Positions 8,110-16,709 of a stretch of DNA of 64,000 bases are shown here, piece after piece. Below the pieces are notes generated by a model. The model was not told where the DNA came from. It made no database searches and was given only the letters and a program-made list of their open reading frames with translations. The DNA comes from Pseudodesulfovibrio senegalensis (GTDB lineage: Bacteria > Desulfobacterota > Desulfovibrionia > Desulfovibrionales > Desulfovibrionaceae): assembly GCF_008830225.1 (NCBI RefSeq), contig NZ_WAIE01000001.1, positions 1-64,000 on the forward strand, given 5' to 3'. The number at the start of each line of letters is the position of its first letter. Positions within the stretch are counted from its first letter, which is position 1. Both the position numbers and the translations under genes were made by a program.

Positions 8110-8982
8110 ATGCCTATCCCACGTCTGATCGAAGAAGACAGGCCATTTATTTCATTGGAATTTTTTCCGCCACGCAATGAAGACGCCTTGCCCGTTTTTC
8201 TGGACACGGTGCACCGTCTGGCCCGGCTCAAGCCGTTGTTTGCGGCCGTGACCTGCGGCGCTGGCGGTGGCGGAGCCACCGGAACACTGAGGACCGCCCG
8301 TGATCTGTGCGAGGAAAAGGGGTTCACGGTCATGCCGCACATGACCTGCGTGCGCAACGACCCGGAGTCCATTGCCGAGCAGGTGCGTGAAATACGATCC
8401 TGCGGCATTCGCAACGTGCTGGCCGTGCGCGGGGATTTTCCTGACGGCGTGGATTCGGCCCCCAAGGGCCTCCGCCATGCCACGGACCTTGTCCGCACCG
8501 TGCGCCAACAGGATCCGGACCTGTGCGTGGGCGTGGCCGCATACCCGGACGCGCACCCGGAATCCGAGAGCATTGAGCAGGACATCGAACATCTGCGCCA
8601 AAAATTCGAGGCGGGCGCGGACTTTGCCGTAACCCAGCTCTTCTTCGACAACCGAAAATATTTCGACATGGTGGAACGCCTTGCGGACAAAGGCTGCACC
8701 AAGCTGGTCATTCCCAGCGTGTTGCCCATCCGCAGTTTCGGGCAGGTGCGCCGCCTCATGGGCCTGTGCAGCACGCCCATTCCCGGCAAGCTGCTGGCCG
8801 CGCTGGAAGCGGCCCATGCCTCGGGCGGAGATGGGGCCGTTCGCGATGTGGGCGCGGACTACGCTGCGGCACAGGTGCGGGGGCTGGTGGATGCCGGAGC
8901 GCCGGGCGTTCACCTGTATCCCTTCAACCGCGCCGGGCTGTGTCTGGACGTGGTTGAACGCGCCGGGCTCATGCCCGCCTGA
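8110..8982 (+). CDS. metF: Methylenetetrahydrofolate reductase
   Basis: A 290-residue FAD-dependent reductase that turns 5,10-methylene-THF into 5-methyl-THF, the methyl donor for methionine synthesis. It is a complete single-domain TIM barrel of bacterial length: the N-terminal ISLEFFPPRNED glutamate region, NVLAVRGDFPD (folate/flavin site), and TQLFFDN near residue 180 are all in place. AAGGAG lies 12 bases before the ATG. It is followed after 104 bases by metE on the same strand, which uses its product, so the two form a methionine operon. The upstream AT-rich inverted repeats are the probable control site. Confidence 0.95.
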   Translation: MPIPRLIEEDRPFISLEFFPPRNEDALPVFLDTVHRLARLKPLFAAVTCGAGGGGATGTLRTARDLCEEKGFTVMPHMTCVRNDPESIAEQVREIRSCGIRNVLAVRGDFPDGVDSAPKGLRHATDLVRTVRQQDPDLCVGVAAYPDAHPESESIEQDIEHLRQKFEAGADFAVTQLFFDNRKYFDMVERLADKGCTKLVIPSVLPIRSFGQVRRLMGLCSTPIPGKLLAALEAAHASGGDGAVRDVGADYAAAQVRGLVDAGAPGVHLYPFNRAGLCLDVVERAGLMPA

Positions 8983-9086
8983 TCGGGGCTTGTTTCAAGA
9001 CGGGCCGCCATGATTTTTTGCCATATTGGAAGCGACTGCCGAGACATTCATTTGCGGGATTGCCCGCAGCAAAACAGGAGGCTGGC

Positions 9087-11363
9087 ATGCTGACGCACTC
9101 TCTGGGTTTCCCGCGCATGGGTATTGACAGGGAACTCAAAAAGGTCACTGAAGCGTATTGGAAGGGCGAGAAAGGCGAACAGGATCTTCTGGAACAGGGG
9201 GCGCAGTTGCGCGTCCGACATTGGGAGATTCAGGCCGGGCAGGGTGTGGACCTGCTGCCCGTGGGCGATTTTTCCCACTACGACCACATGCTGGATACGG
9301 TGGCCCTGCTGGGCGCCGTGCCTGCCCGCTACGGCTGGGAAGGGGGCAGCGTGGACACGGACACCTATTTCCGCATGGCGCGCGGCGATGCCGGGCACGG
9401 TGGCGCCACGGCCATGGAAATGACCAAGTGGTTCGACACCAACTACCATTACATCGTGCCCGAGTTTACCGAGGGCCAGACTTTTTCCCTGTCCTCGACG
9501 AAGATTTTCGACGAGCTGGACGAAGCAGTTGCCGCAGGGTACGCGGCCAAGCCCGTGCTGCCCGGCCCGTTCACCTTCATCGGTCTGGGCAAGTCCGTGC
9601 CCCCGGGTTTCGATCGCTGGGAGCATCTGGACGCGATCGTGGCCGTATATGAAGAGGTTTTGGGTCGCCTGTCCGCCAAGTGCGCCTGGGTTCAGCTGGA
9701 CGAGCCGCTACTGGCCCTTGATCTGGATGCGGCCGTGACCGACCGCTTTGCCGCGGTATATGAACGGCTTGCCACGGCTGCCGGGTCCGCAAAAATATTG
9801 GTGGCCACCTATTTCGGCGGCGTGGACCACCACGCGGAAACCTTGCTCTCCCTGCCCGTGGGCGGCGTGCATGTCGATCTGGTACGCGCCCCGGAACAGC
9901 TGGACGCGTTTGCCGCAAGACTCCCCGAAGCCATGCATCTTTCCCTTGGCCTTGTGGATGGCCGCAACGTCTGGAAAGTGGACATGGACAAGGCGCTGGA
10001 ACTGGTGGACCGTGCCGTGCTGGCCGTGGGCGCGGACCGCGTCATGCTGGCGCCGTCCTGCTCGCTGCTGCATACGCCCGTGGACCTGAGCGCCGAAACC
10101 GGGCTTGACGCGCAGGTGCGCGAATGGATGGCCTTTGCCGTGCAGAAATGCGCGGAGCTGGACGTGTTGCGCCGGGCGGCCGTGGGGCAGGACGCACAGG
10201 AGGAACTGGCCGCCAACCGCGCGGCATGGGACGCGCGCCGTTCCAGCCCGCTGACCGCCAACGCGGCCGTGCGCGAGCGCATGGAATCCGTGAACGAGAC
10301 CATGGCCCGCCGCGTGCGTCCGTATGCAGAGCGTATTGTCTCCCAGCGCGAACGGCTCAAGCTGCCGCTTCTGCCCACCACCACCATCGGCTCGTTTCCC
10401 CAGACCCCGGAAATCCGGCGCACCCGGCTGGCCTTCAAGAAAGGCGAGCTGGCCAAGGCCGGTTATACGCAGGCCATGCAGGGCTTCATTGCCGAAAGCA
10501 TTGAAAAGCAGGAACAGCTCGGGCTGGACGTGCTGGTGCACGGCGAAGCCGAACGCAACGACATGGTGGAATACTTCGGCGAGCAACTGGACGGATTCTG
10601 CTTTACCGCCAACGGCTGGGTGCAGAGCTACGGTTCCCGCTGCGTGAAGCCGCCCGTGATCTTCGGCGACGTTTTCCGGCCCGGCCCCATGACCGTGGAA
10701 TGGATACGCTATGCCCAGAGCCTCACGGACAAGCCGGTCAAGGGCATGCTCACCGGCCCGGTGACCATTCTGCAATGGAGTTTTGTGCGCGACGACCAGC
10801 CCCGGTCCGAAACCTGCCGTCAGATCGCGCTGGCCGTGCGTGACGAAGTGGTGGATCTCGAGGCGGACGGCGTGGCCGTGATCCAGATCGACGAACCCGC
10901 CCTGCGCGAGGGCCTGCCCCTGCGCCGTGACCTCTGGAAGGAATATCTGGACTGGGGCGTGGAGTGCTTCCGGCTTTCGGCCTCGGGCGTGCAGGACCAT
11001 ACCCAGATTCACACCCACATGTGCTACGCGGAGTTCAACGACATCATCGAATGGATAGCGGCCATGGATGCGGACGTGATCAGCATCGAGGCCAGCCGCA
11101 GCAACATGGAGCTGCTGGAGGCGTTCGGCCGTTTCGACTATCCCGCGGAAGTGGGGCCGGGCGTGTACGACATCCACAGCCCGCGCGTGCCCCCGGTTCA
11201 GGAAATGGTGGACCTGCTCAGGCGCGCATCAAAGGTGCTGCCCGTGGACCATTTGTGGGTCAACCCGGATTGCGGCCTCAAGACCCGCGGCTGGCCCGAA
11301 ACCATGGAGGCGCTGGCCAACATGGTGGAAGCTGCGGCCAAGGCCCGCGAAATCCTGAAATAA
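9087..11363 (+). CDS. metE: Cobalamin-independent methionine synthase
   Basis: A 758-residue MetE, full length, transferring the methyl group of 5-methyl-THF (triglutamate) to homocysteine. The N-terminal barrel starts SLGFPRMGIDRELKKVTEAY; the catalytic C-terminal barrel starts near LPTTTIGSFPQT. The zinc ligands are visible: H644 and C646 (THMCYAEFND), E668 (ISIEASR) and C729 (NPDCGLKTRGW). The ATG at 9087 is preceded by CAGGAG 7 bases upstream and is where family members start, although the frame is open to 9018. It follows metF. No cobalamin riboswitch was seen in front of this pair, in contrast to nrdD further on. Confidence 0.97.
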   Translation: MLTHSLGFPRMGIDRELKKVTEAYWKGEKGEQDLLEQGAQLRVRHWEIQAGQGVDLLPVGDFSHYDHMLDTVALLGAVPARYGWEGGSVDTDTYFRMARGDAGHGGATAMEMTKWFDTNYHYIVPEFTEGQTFSLSSTKIFDELDEAVAAGYAAKPVLPGPFTFIGLGKSVPPGFDRWEHLDAIVAVYEEVLGRLSAKCAWVQLDEPLLALDLDAAVTDRFAAVYERLATAAGSAKILVATYFGGVDHHAETLLSLPVGGVHVDLVRAPEQLDAFAARLPEAMHLSLGLVDGRNVWKVDMDKALELVDRAVLAVGADRVMLAPSCSLLHTPVDLSAETGLDAQVREWMAFAVQKCAELDVLRRAAVGQDAQEELAANRAAWDARRSSPLTANAAVRERMESVNETMARRVRPYAERIVSQRERLKLPLLPTTTIGSFPQTPEIRRTRLAFKKGELAKAGYTQAMQGFIAESIEKQEQLGLDVLVHGEAERNDMVEYFGEQLDGFCFTANGWVQSYGSRCVKPPVIFGDVFRPGPMTVEWIRYAQSLTDKPVKGMLTGPVTILQWSFVRDDQPRSETCRQIALAVRDEVVDLEADGVAVIQIDEPALREGLPLRRDLWKEYLDWGVECFRLSASGVQDHTQIHTHMCYAEFNDIIEWIAAMDADVISIEASRSNMELLEAFGRFDYPAEVGPGVYDIHSPRVPPVQEMVDLLRRASKVLPVDHLWVNPDCGLKTRGWPETMEALANMVEAAAKAREILK

Positions 11364-11416
11364 AAATATGTGAAGCCGTAGCCCTGTCCGCCCATGGGGC
11401 CGACCCGTGTGGCCGG

Positions 11417-13237
11417 TCAATGGCGCGGCAGGGTCACGGTGACCATGGTCCGGCCCGGTTCCGAGGTGTTGAGCACCACGTCGCCGCCCTGCACGCGGGC
11501 CAGCAGCCGGGCCGAATAGGTGCCCAGCCCCATGCCCTTGCGCTTGCCGTGGGTGGAATACTTGTGAAAAAAGCGGTCGCGCATGGGTTCGGGCACTTCG
11601 CCCATGTTGCAGATGGTCACCGTGCAGGTGGACAAGGGGCCGGCAATGTTGATGCTGACCACGTGATTTTCCGGGCTGGCTTCCACCGCATTCTTGATCA
11701 GGTTGCCCAGCAGTGAACGGCAGAGCAGCTCTTCGCCCATGAAAATGGTGTCGTCCGGTTCCGGGTCCACCACGACCTCGGCGCGTACGGACTTTGTGCG
11801 CATGGTCGGGGCCAGATCGTCCAGCACGGCGCGGATGATCTTGATGGCGTCCTGCGGTCCCGCATCCGGTTCGTAACGGTTTTCCTCGATTTTCAGCAGG
11901 GTCAGGGACATGTCCACCATGTTCAGGGTGTTGCGCGCTTCGGATTCCATCTTTTGCAGCAGCATGCGTTGCTGTTCGGGAATGGTGGCCGCATCCTGCA
12001 ACACGCCCACCGCGCTGATGATGCCGCTCAGGGGCGACTTGAGGTCATGGCGTGCAATGCGTTCCACGTCCTTGCGCAGGGCTTCGGCCTTGCAGAGTTC
12101 GGTGATGTCGCGGTTGCTGCCGCGTCTGCCGCGCCATTTGCCCGAAGAATCGTAGACCGGCTGGCAGACGTGGCCGATCCAGCACAAGGTGCCGTCCTTG
12201 CGGATGATGCGAAAGGTGCGGGTGCAGGGCGGTTCCTCGCCGTTGGTGTCCTGCGCGCAGACCAGCGGCGTATCCCTGTCGTCCGGGTGCATGATCTTGG
12301 TGAACAGGTCAGGGTCCTTGTAGAAGTCGTGGGCATCGTAGCCCGTGACCCGTTTGGCGGACGGTGAAACCCAGACGCATTGCCCGTTTTCGTCCAGCCA
12401 GTATTCCCAGTCAAAGGTGAAATCCGCCACGGTCTTGAAGCGTTCGCGGCTTTTGCGCAGGGCTTCCTCGCTCTGCTTGAGCCGCCAGTACAACACTTCC
12501 TGCGGCCGCGCGATACCCGTGACGATCATGGCCTCATACAGGCAGTAGACTGCAAGAATCTTGAGCAAATGCCCGGCCAGCATGAACGGGCCGCCCGCAA
12601 CGCCGCCCTGGGCAAAGCACACTTCCTGCACGGCCGTGAACAGGATGTAGGCCATGAGCATGCGCAGCACCGTGGTGCTGAACTGGTCCCGTTCGGTGTA
12701 GAGCTTGAAGGCCGCGGCCAGCATGCCGGCGGCAATGGCGTATTCGCTGAACGTCCTGAAATGCGTGGGGCCGTATCCCTCCACCCAGCAGACCGGGAAA
12801 ACACCCGTGAATATGGCTCCGGCCAGTGCTGCCGTGACCAGCGCGAAACAGGCGAACGCCCCATAGGCGTTCAGGGAACGCCGCACGAACACCGGTGCTA
12901 TGAGCAGTGCGCCGGTCTGGATGAAACGCGCGCCCAGCCACAGGCTGCTGTGCAGGTTCGGGCCATGGTTGGGAAACACGCCCATGCCTGTAAACGCCAG
13001 CGTATGCAGGAAGTCCAGGCTGCTGCAAAAGAGGAATCCGATGCCCAGAAAGAGCATGTAGTTGTTCTGCACCACCCGGCGCGAGTTCCATGAAACCACG
13101 AACACGGCCCAGGCCACGGCAATGCTGATGGTTTGGGCCAGGCAATGGAAAAAGAGATAGTTGCTGCGGCTCATCACGAGGAGAACGCCGAGGATGACAA
13201 GACCGCACAAGACGGTGAGCAGGGATTTTCTGGTCAT
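11417..13237 (-). CDS. Membrane sensor histidine kinase with MASE3-like and PAS domains
   Basis: A 606-residue sensor kinase. The N-terminal third (about 5-245) contains seven or so hydrophobic segments resembling the MASE3-type membrane sensor (SSLDFLHTLAFTGMGVFPNHG). A PAS domain with PAC tail follows (about 275-395, FDWEYWLDENG...GSNRDITEL). The phospho-acceptor helix is ERIARHDLKSPLSG (H near residue 405), and the ATPase domain shows the N box LIKNAVEAS and the G box GKRKGMGLGTYSARL. The ATG at 13237 is preceded by AAAGGG. No response regulator gene is adjacent, so it is an orphan kinase; its signal and partner are unknown. It diverges from the phosphodiesterase gene at 13337. Confidence 0.88.
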   Translation of the reverse strand: MTRKSLLTVLCGLVILGVLLVMSRSNYLFFHCLAQTISIAVAWAVFVVSWNSRRVVQNNYMLFLGIGFLFCSSLDFLHTLAFTGMGVFPNHGPNLHSSLWLGARFIQTGALLIAPVFVRRSLNAYGAFACFALVTAALAGAIFTGVFPVCWVEGYGPTHFRTFSEYAIAAGMLAAAFKLYTERDQFSTTVLRMLMAYILFTAVQEVCFAQGGVAGGPFMLAGHLLKILAVYCLYEAMIVTGIARPQEVLYWRLKQSEEALRKSRERFKTVADFTFDWEYWLDENGQCVWVSPSAKRVTGYDAHDFYKDPDLFTKIMHPDDRDTPLVCAQDTNGEEPPCTRTFRIIRKDGTLCWIGHVCQPVYDSSGKWRGRRGSNRDITELCKAEALRKDVERIARHDLKSPLSGIISAVGVLQDAATIPEQQRMLLQKMESEARNTLNMVDMSLTLLKIEENRYEPDAGPQDAIKIIRAVLDDLAPTMRTKSVRAEVVVDPEPDDTIFMGEELLCRSLLGNLIKNAVEASPENHVVSINIAGPLSTCTVTICNMGEVPEPMRDRFFHKYSTHGKRKGMGLGTYSARLLARVQGGDVVLNTSEPGRTMVTVTLPRH

Positions 13238-13336
13238 GGAACGCCCTTTGTGTTCGACGCTGTGGAAATACCAGACTTGTCCGCGCCCGGCAATGGCGGC
13301 TTGCCCGTGGCGGCCCGGCAGTATAGTAAGGGAATA

Positions 13337-14068
13337 ATGAACAAACCGTTGACCATGGCGATTCTTTCGGACATCCACGGCAATCTGGCTGCGCTGGAAG
13401 CCGTTCTGGAACACATTGACGCATCGGGTGCGGAGCATGCGCTCTGCCTCGGGGATGTGATCGGCTACGGCCCGGACCCGGAGGCCTGCGCCCGGCTGCT
13501 CATGGAGCGGAACATGGACACGGTCATGGGCAACCACGATCAGGTTCTGCTCGGCTACCAGTTTCTTTCGTGGTTCAATCCGCAGGCGCGCGACATGCTG
13601 CTCAAGACCCGTTCCATGCTCACGGACGAGGCCATCGACTGGCTCACCTCCCGGCCGCACAGCATGGTGCGCCATGGCGCGCGCTTTGTGCACGGCTGCC
13701 CGCCGGACAGCGTGCGTACCTATATCTACAAGCGTGATGTCGATCTGGACGCTGTTTTCTCCTCGTATGAGGAGCAATGGTGTTTTGTGGGCCACACCCA
13801 TGAACTGGGTCTATATGTGCAACGCGATGGCGCGGTTTTTCGGGAGCCGCTCAAGGACGGGTTCACGCTCGGCCCGGGCCAGCGCGTTATCGTCAATGCC
13901 GGGGCCGTGGGCCAGCCGCGCGACGGCGACCCGCGCGCCAAATATCTGCTCTGGGAGCCGGAAACCGGCCATGTGCGCGTGCAACGCGTGGAGTACGACA
14001 TTGCGCGCACCGTGGCGAGGCTGCGCGAGCGCGGGTTCCCCGCTGTGTACGGCAAGCGGCTGGGGTGA
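13337..14068 (+). CDS. Calcineurin-like metallophosphoesterase
   Basis: A 243-residue member of the bacterial YfcE/ApaH-like phosphoesterase group. The metal-binding motifs are all visible: SDIHGN at residue 11, GDVIGYGPDP near 45, GNHD near 70, and the C-terminal GHTHELGL near 155. Such enzymes hydrolyse phosphodiesters or nucleotides with a two-metal centre; the natural substrate of this subgroup is unclear. The ATG at 13337 follows AAGGGA by 5 bases; the frame is open to 13133 but that part overlaps the start of the divergent kinase gene. It is isolated on its strand. Confidence 0.85.
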   Translation: MNKPLTMAILSDIHGNLAALEAVLEHIDASGAEHALCLGDVIGYGPDPEACARLLMERNMDTVMGNHDQVLLGYQFLSWFNPQARDMLLKTRSMLTDEAIDWLTSRPHSMVRHGARFVHGCPPDSVRTYIYKRDVDLDAVFSSYEEQWCFVGHTHELGLYVQRDGAVFREPLKDGFTLGPGQRVIVNAGAVGQPRDGDPRAKYLLWEPETGHVRVQRVEYDIARTVARLRERGFPAVYGKRLG

Positions 14069-14411
14069 TTGCGGGGCCGGATCGTCCGGGGCGATGCGTC
14101 GTGTTTGCCCACTGTGGAGCAGCGCAGGAGAAAGCGAAAAGTTGCGCCTGTCCCCGCGTTCCCTCTTGGCTCTGGGTCTTGTGGGTTTGAGCGGGGTTCG
14201 GTGGGGCGTGGCCAATCAACCGACGAACAGACGGCGACTTGGCAAGACGGGCGGACGCCCTATGCCGCGGCACGCCCTCTCCCCCCTTTCTCAGATTCCC
14301 GCCGCGCGCAAGCGCAACCGATTCGCGAAAACGGTGTGACGGACATTCCTCTGGCGCGCGTCAGCGCACCAACGGAATAACGGCGCTCCCTCGCTGCCGG
14401 AAAAAAGGAAA
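14069..14411. other. Intergenic gap of 343 bases
   Basis: It lies between the converging phosphoesterase and rdgB genes. I see no gene, RNA or clear terminator; a short CCGGA-TCG-TCCGG hairpin just after the phosphoesterase stop (near 14080-14095) lacks a T run. The short reading frames here have no ribosome site. Confidence 0.4.
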
Positions 14412-15020
14412 CTATTGGCCGGATTTGGCCCAGAAATCGGGCCATATTTCCAACATGCGGCGGATGGCCTTGCCCCGGTGCGAGCGGGAGTGCTTTTCCT
14501 CGGCGCTGATCTCGGCAACGTGCTTGCCCAGTTCCGGGTCGATGAAGATGACGTCGTAGCCGAAGCCGCCCTTGCCCTTGTAGTCGTGGGCAATGCGGCC
14601 CTCGTAGGAGCCCTGCGTGTGGATTTCTTGCCCGTTGGGCGCCACGGCCGCCATGACGCAACGGTAGCGGGCCGTGCGCTTCTCGTCGGGAACCCCCGTG
14701 AGTTCGCGCAGCAGCTTTTCGTTGTTGGCGTGGTCGTCATGGCCGTCGCCCGCGAACCGGGCCGAATACACGCCGGGCGCGCCGTTCAGGTGATCCACCT
14801 CAAGGCCGGAATCGTCGGCCACGGCCACCAGCCCGGTCTTGGCGCTCACGGTGCGCGCCTTGATCAGCGCATTGTCCAGAAAGGTTTCGCCATCCTCGAC
14901 GATGTCGCCGATCTCCGGAAAGTCGGAAAGGGGTTTGACCTCAAGCCCGAGCGGTTCGAGCAGTTGCGCGAATTCCCTGATCTTGCCCTTGTTGTTGCTG
15001 GCCAGAACGATTGACTTCAT
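14412..15020 (-). CDS. rdgB: RdgB/HAM1 non-canonical purine NTP pyrophosphatase
   Basis: A 202-residue house-cleaning enzyme that hydrolyses dITP, ITP and XTP to monophosphates, keeping deaminated purines out of DNA and RNA. The family signatures are complete: the N-terminal LASNNKGKIREF phosphate loop, DDSGLEVDHLNGAPGVYSAR around residue 68, GGFGYDVIF near 153, and SHRGKA near 180. The ATG at 15020 is preceded by GGAGAACC; the 11 extra upstream codons are not family-like. The neighbouring kinase gene at 15108 reads the same way and ends 87 bases before it, so cotranscription is possible. Confidence 0.95.
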   Translation of the reverse strand: MKSIVLASNNKGKIREFAQLLEPLGLEVKPLSDFPEIGDIVEDGETFLDNALIKARTVSAKTGLVAVADDSGLEVDHLNGAPGVYSARFAGDGHDDHANNEKLLRELTGVPDEKRTARYRCVMAAVAPNGQEIHTQGSYEGRIAHDYKGKGGFGYDVIFIDPELGKHVAEISAEEKHSRSHRGKAIRRMLEIWPDFWAKSGQ

Positions 15021-15107
15021 GTGCGGTTCTCCATTCTCGTGCGGACCGCGCATGCAGCCTTGGGGCGGGCGCGGCCGTTCGGTTCCGTTGTGGTGGACCG
15101 GAAGTTT

Positions 15108-16592
15108 CTACTCTGGCTTGCCGGAATCCGCAACCGCGAGGGTGGGTGGCAGTTGCAGGATGATGGACGTGCCTTCTCCTTCCTTGCTGGTCAGGTCCAC
15201 CTCGCCGCCGATCTCGTCGAGAATCTTGCGCGTCATGGCCAGCCCCAGCCCGGAGCCCTTGCCCTTGGTGCTGAAGAACGGGCTGAAGATCTTGTCGCGT
15301 ATCTCCATGGGGATGCCTTCGCCCGTATCCCGCACTTCCAGCAGCGCATGGTCGCGTGCCATGCCCGTGGCAATGGTCAGCACGCCGCCATCAGGCATGG
15401 CCTCCACCGCGTTTTTGACGAGGTTGATCAGGCATTGCTTGATGACTTCCGGGTTGGCCTTGACCCGCGCCATGCCCGCTTCCAGTTCCATGACCAGTCG
15501 TATGCCCTGATTGGAAAGCCCGATGCCCATGACCTCCATGGTGGCGGTGGCCAGTTTGTTGATGTCCACGCTGGAGACTTCGGCCTCGGTGGGGCGGGTG
15601 AAATTGATGATGCTTTTCAGGATTTCGTCCAGCCGTCGCGATTCCGTGAGGATGATGGACAATTTTTCACGAATGCCGTCGTTGGCTTCCTTGCTGCGCA
15701 TCAGGGAGTTGGCGAATCCGCTGATGGTGAAGAGCGGATTGCGTATTTCATGGGCGATGTAGGTGGAAAGCTCGCCAATGGAGGCCAGTTTTTCGGATTG
15801 CTGGAGCCGCTGTTCCATTTCCATGCGCCGGGTGATGTCGCGCCGCATGGCAACCAGATTGCTCAGGGACTCGTTTTCGTCGTAGATGGGGTAGGCGTAG
15901 ATGCGGTAATAGCGAACCCGGCCGTCCTCGCCCACCTCCGAGGCAAGGGTTTCGCATGGTTCCCCCCGGCCGACCGTGGTTTCCAACGGCAGGCCGCACC
16001 CTGTGTCCTCCAGCCCGCAAAAAACTTCGTTGAGCATGGCGCCCACGGCCTGTTTTTTGGTCAGACCCGTTCGTTCAAGGCATTTTTTGTTCACGTCCAG
16101 CACGCGGCCGTCCAGGTCGAGAAACAGGATTTCCTCGTCCATCTGGTCGATGATGGTCTTGAGCATGTTCTGGGTATGCAGAAGGTCCAGCTTGCAGGCG
16201 ATCCACATCTTGTCCTGCGTGAGCAGGTTGATGAAGAAATTGGCCGCGCCCCGTTCCACGAGCGTGATGTCTGCGGGCAGGGTGGCGCGCAGTTCGGCCA
16301 GCAACGATTGACGGCCCGTGGCCTCGATGACCATGTTGATTTCCGGGTGCTTTTCCAGCATTTCCCGGTAGCCGGTATAGGTGGGAACCACGCTGGGCGG
16401 CTCGTAGATGCCGGGCAGCCCCTGTTGGCCGGGGAATGCGGCCGCGACAATTCCTATTTCGCGCAGGACCGTGTGGTTGGCCTGTTCGCGGAACATTTCC
16501 CAGAAAGCCATCAGGGCCGGAATGTCCCCGATAACCCCAATATCATATCTTCTGTCATTGACTTCTTGACCGGACACAGCGAAGACCCCCAT
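15108..16592 (-). CDS. PAS sensor histidine kinase with Rossmann-like N-terminal domain
   Basis: About 494 residues, soluble. The unusual N-terminal part (about 15-135) reads like an oxidoreductase nucleotide fold: RRYDIGVIGDIPAL (beta-loop-alpha), TGYREMLEKHPEINMVIEAT, then a helix, but the classic GxGxxG is not complete. A PAS domain follows (about 150-270, EEILFLDLDGRVLDVNKKCL and a C-rich stretch). The kinase core has the histidine in AHEIRNPLFTISGF, the N box LINLVKNAVEAMPDGG and FSTKGKGSGLGLAMTRKI, typical of NtrB/ZraS-type kinases. The start is uncertain: ATG at 16592 is listed, a GTG 15 bases on follows GGGGGT, and the frame is open to 16649. No partner regulator is adjacent. Confidence 0.82.
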   Translation of the reverse strand: MGVFAVSGQEVNDRRYDIGVIGDIPALMAFWEMFREQANHTVLREIGIVAAAFPGQQGLPGIYEPPSVVPTYTGYREMLEKHPEINMVIEATGRQSLLAELRATLPADITLVERGAANFFINLLTQDKMWIACKLDLLHTQNMLKTIIDQMDEEILFLDLDGRVLDVNKKCLERTGLTKKQAVGAMLNEVFCGLEDTGCGLPLETTVGRGEPCETLASEVGEDGRVRYYRIYAYPIYDENESLSNLVAMRRDITRRMEMEQRLQQSEKLASIGELSTYIAHEIRNPLFTISGFANSLMRSKEANDGIREKLSIILTESRRLDEILKSIINFTRPTEAEVSSVDINKLATATMEVMGIGLSNQGIRLVMELEAGMARVKANPEVIKQCLINLVKNAVEAMPDGGVLTIATGMARDHALLEVRDTGEGIPMEIRDKIFSPFFSTKGKGSGLGLAMTRKILDEIGGEVDLTSKEGEGTSIILQLPPTLAVADSGKPE

Positions 16593-16709
16593 TGGACATG
16601 TTGTCGCAATACCATTCGTGCATTGTACATGGCGAAGGGAAAAGCGCAATGCCGGAGTGTGGTGTTTGCCGCCACTTTATCATGGATTTTTTGCAAGGAC
16701 GAATACTCG

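Noticed and set aside
11417-13801. Longer 794-codon version of the MASE3-like kinase
   Set aside because: The extra 188 codons overlap the divergent phosphoesterase gene, whose motifs are intact; the membrane domain starts at 13237.
15021-16709. N-terminal extension of more than 560 codons upstream of RimO
   Set aside because: It is the antisense of the kinase gene; the RimO family starts at the methionine at 16710, which has its own ribosome site.
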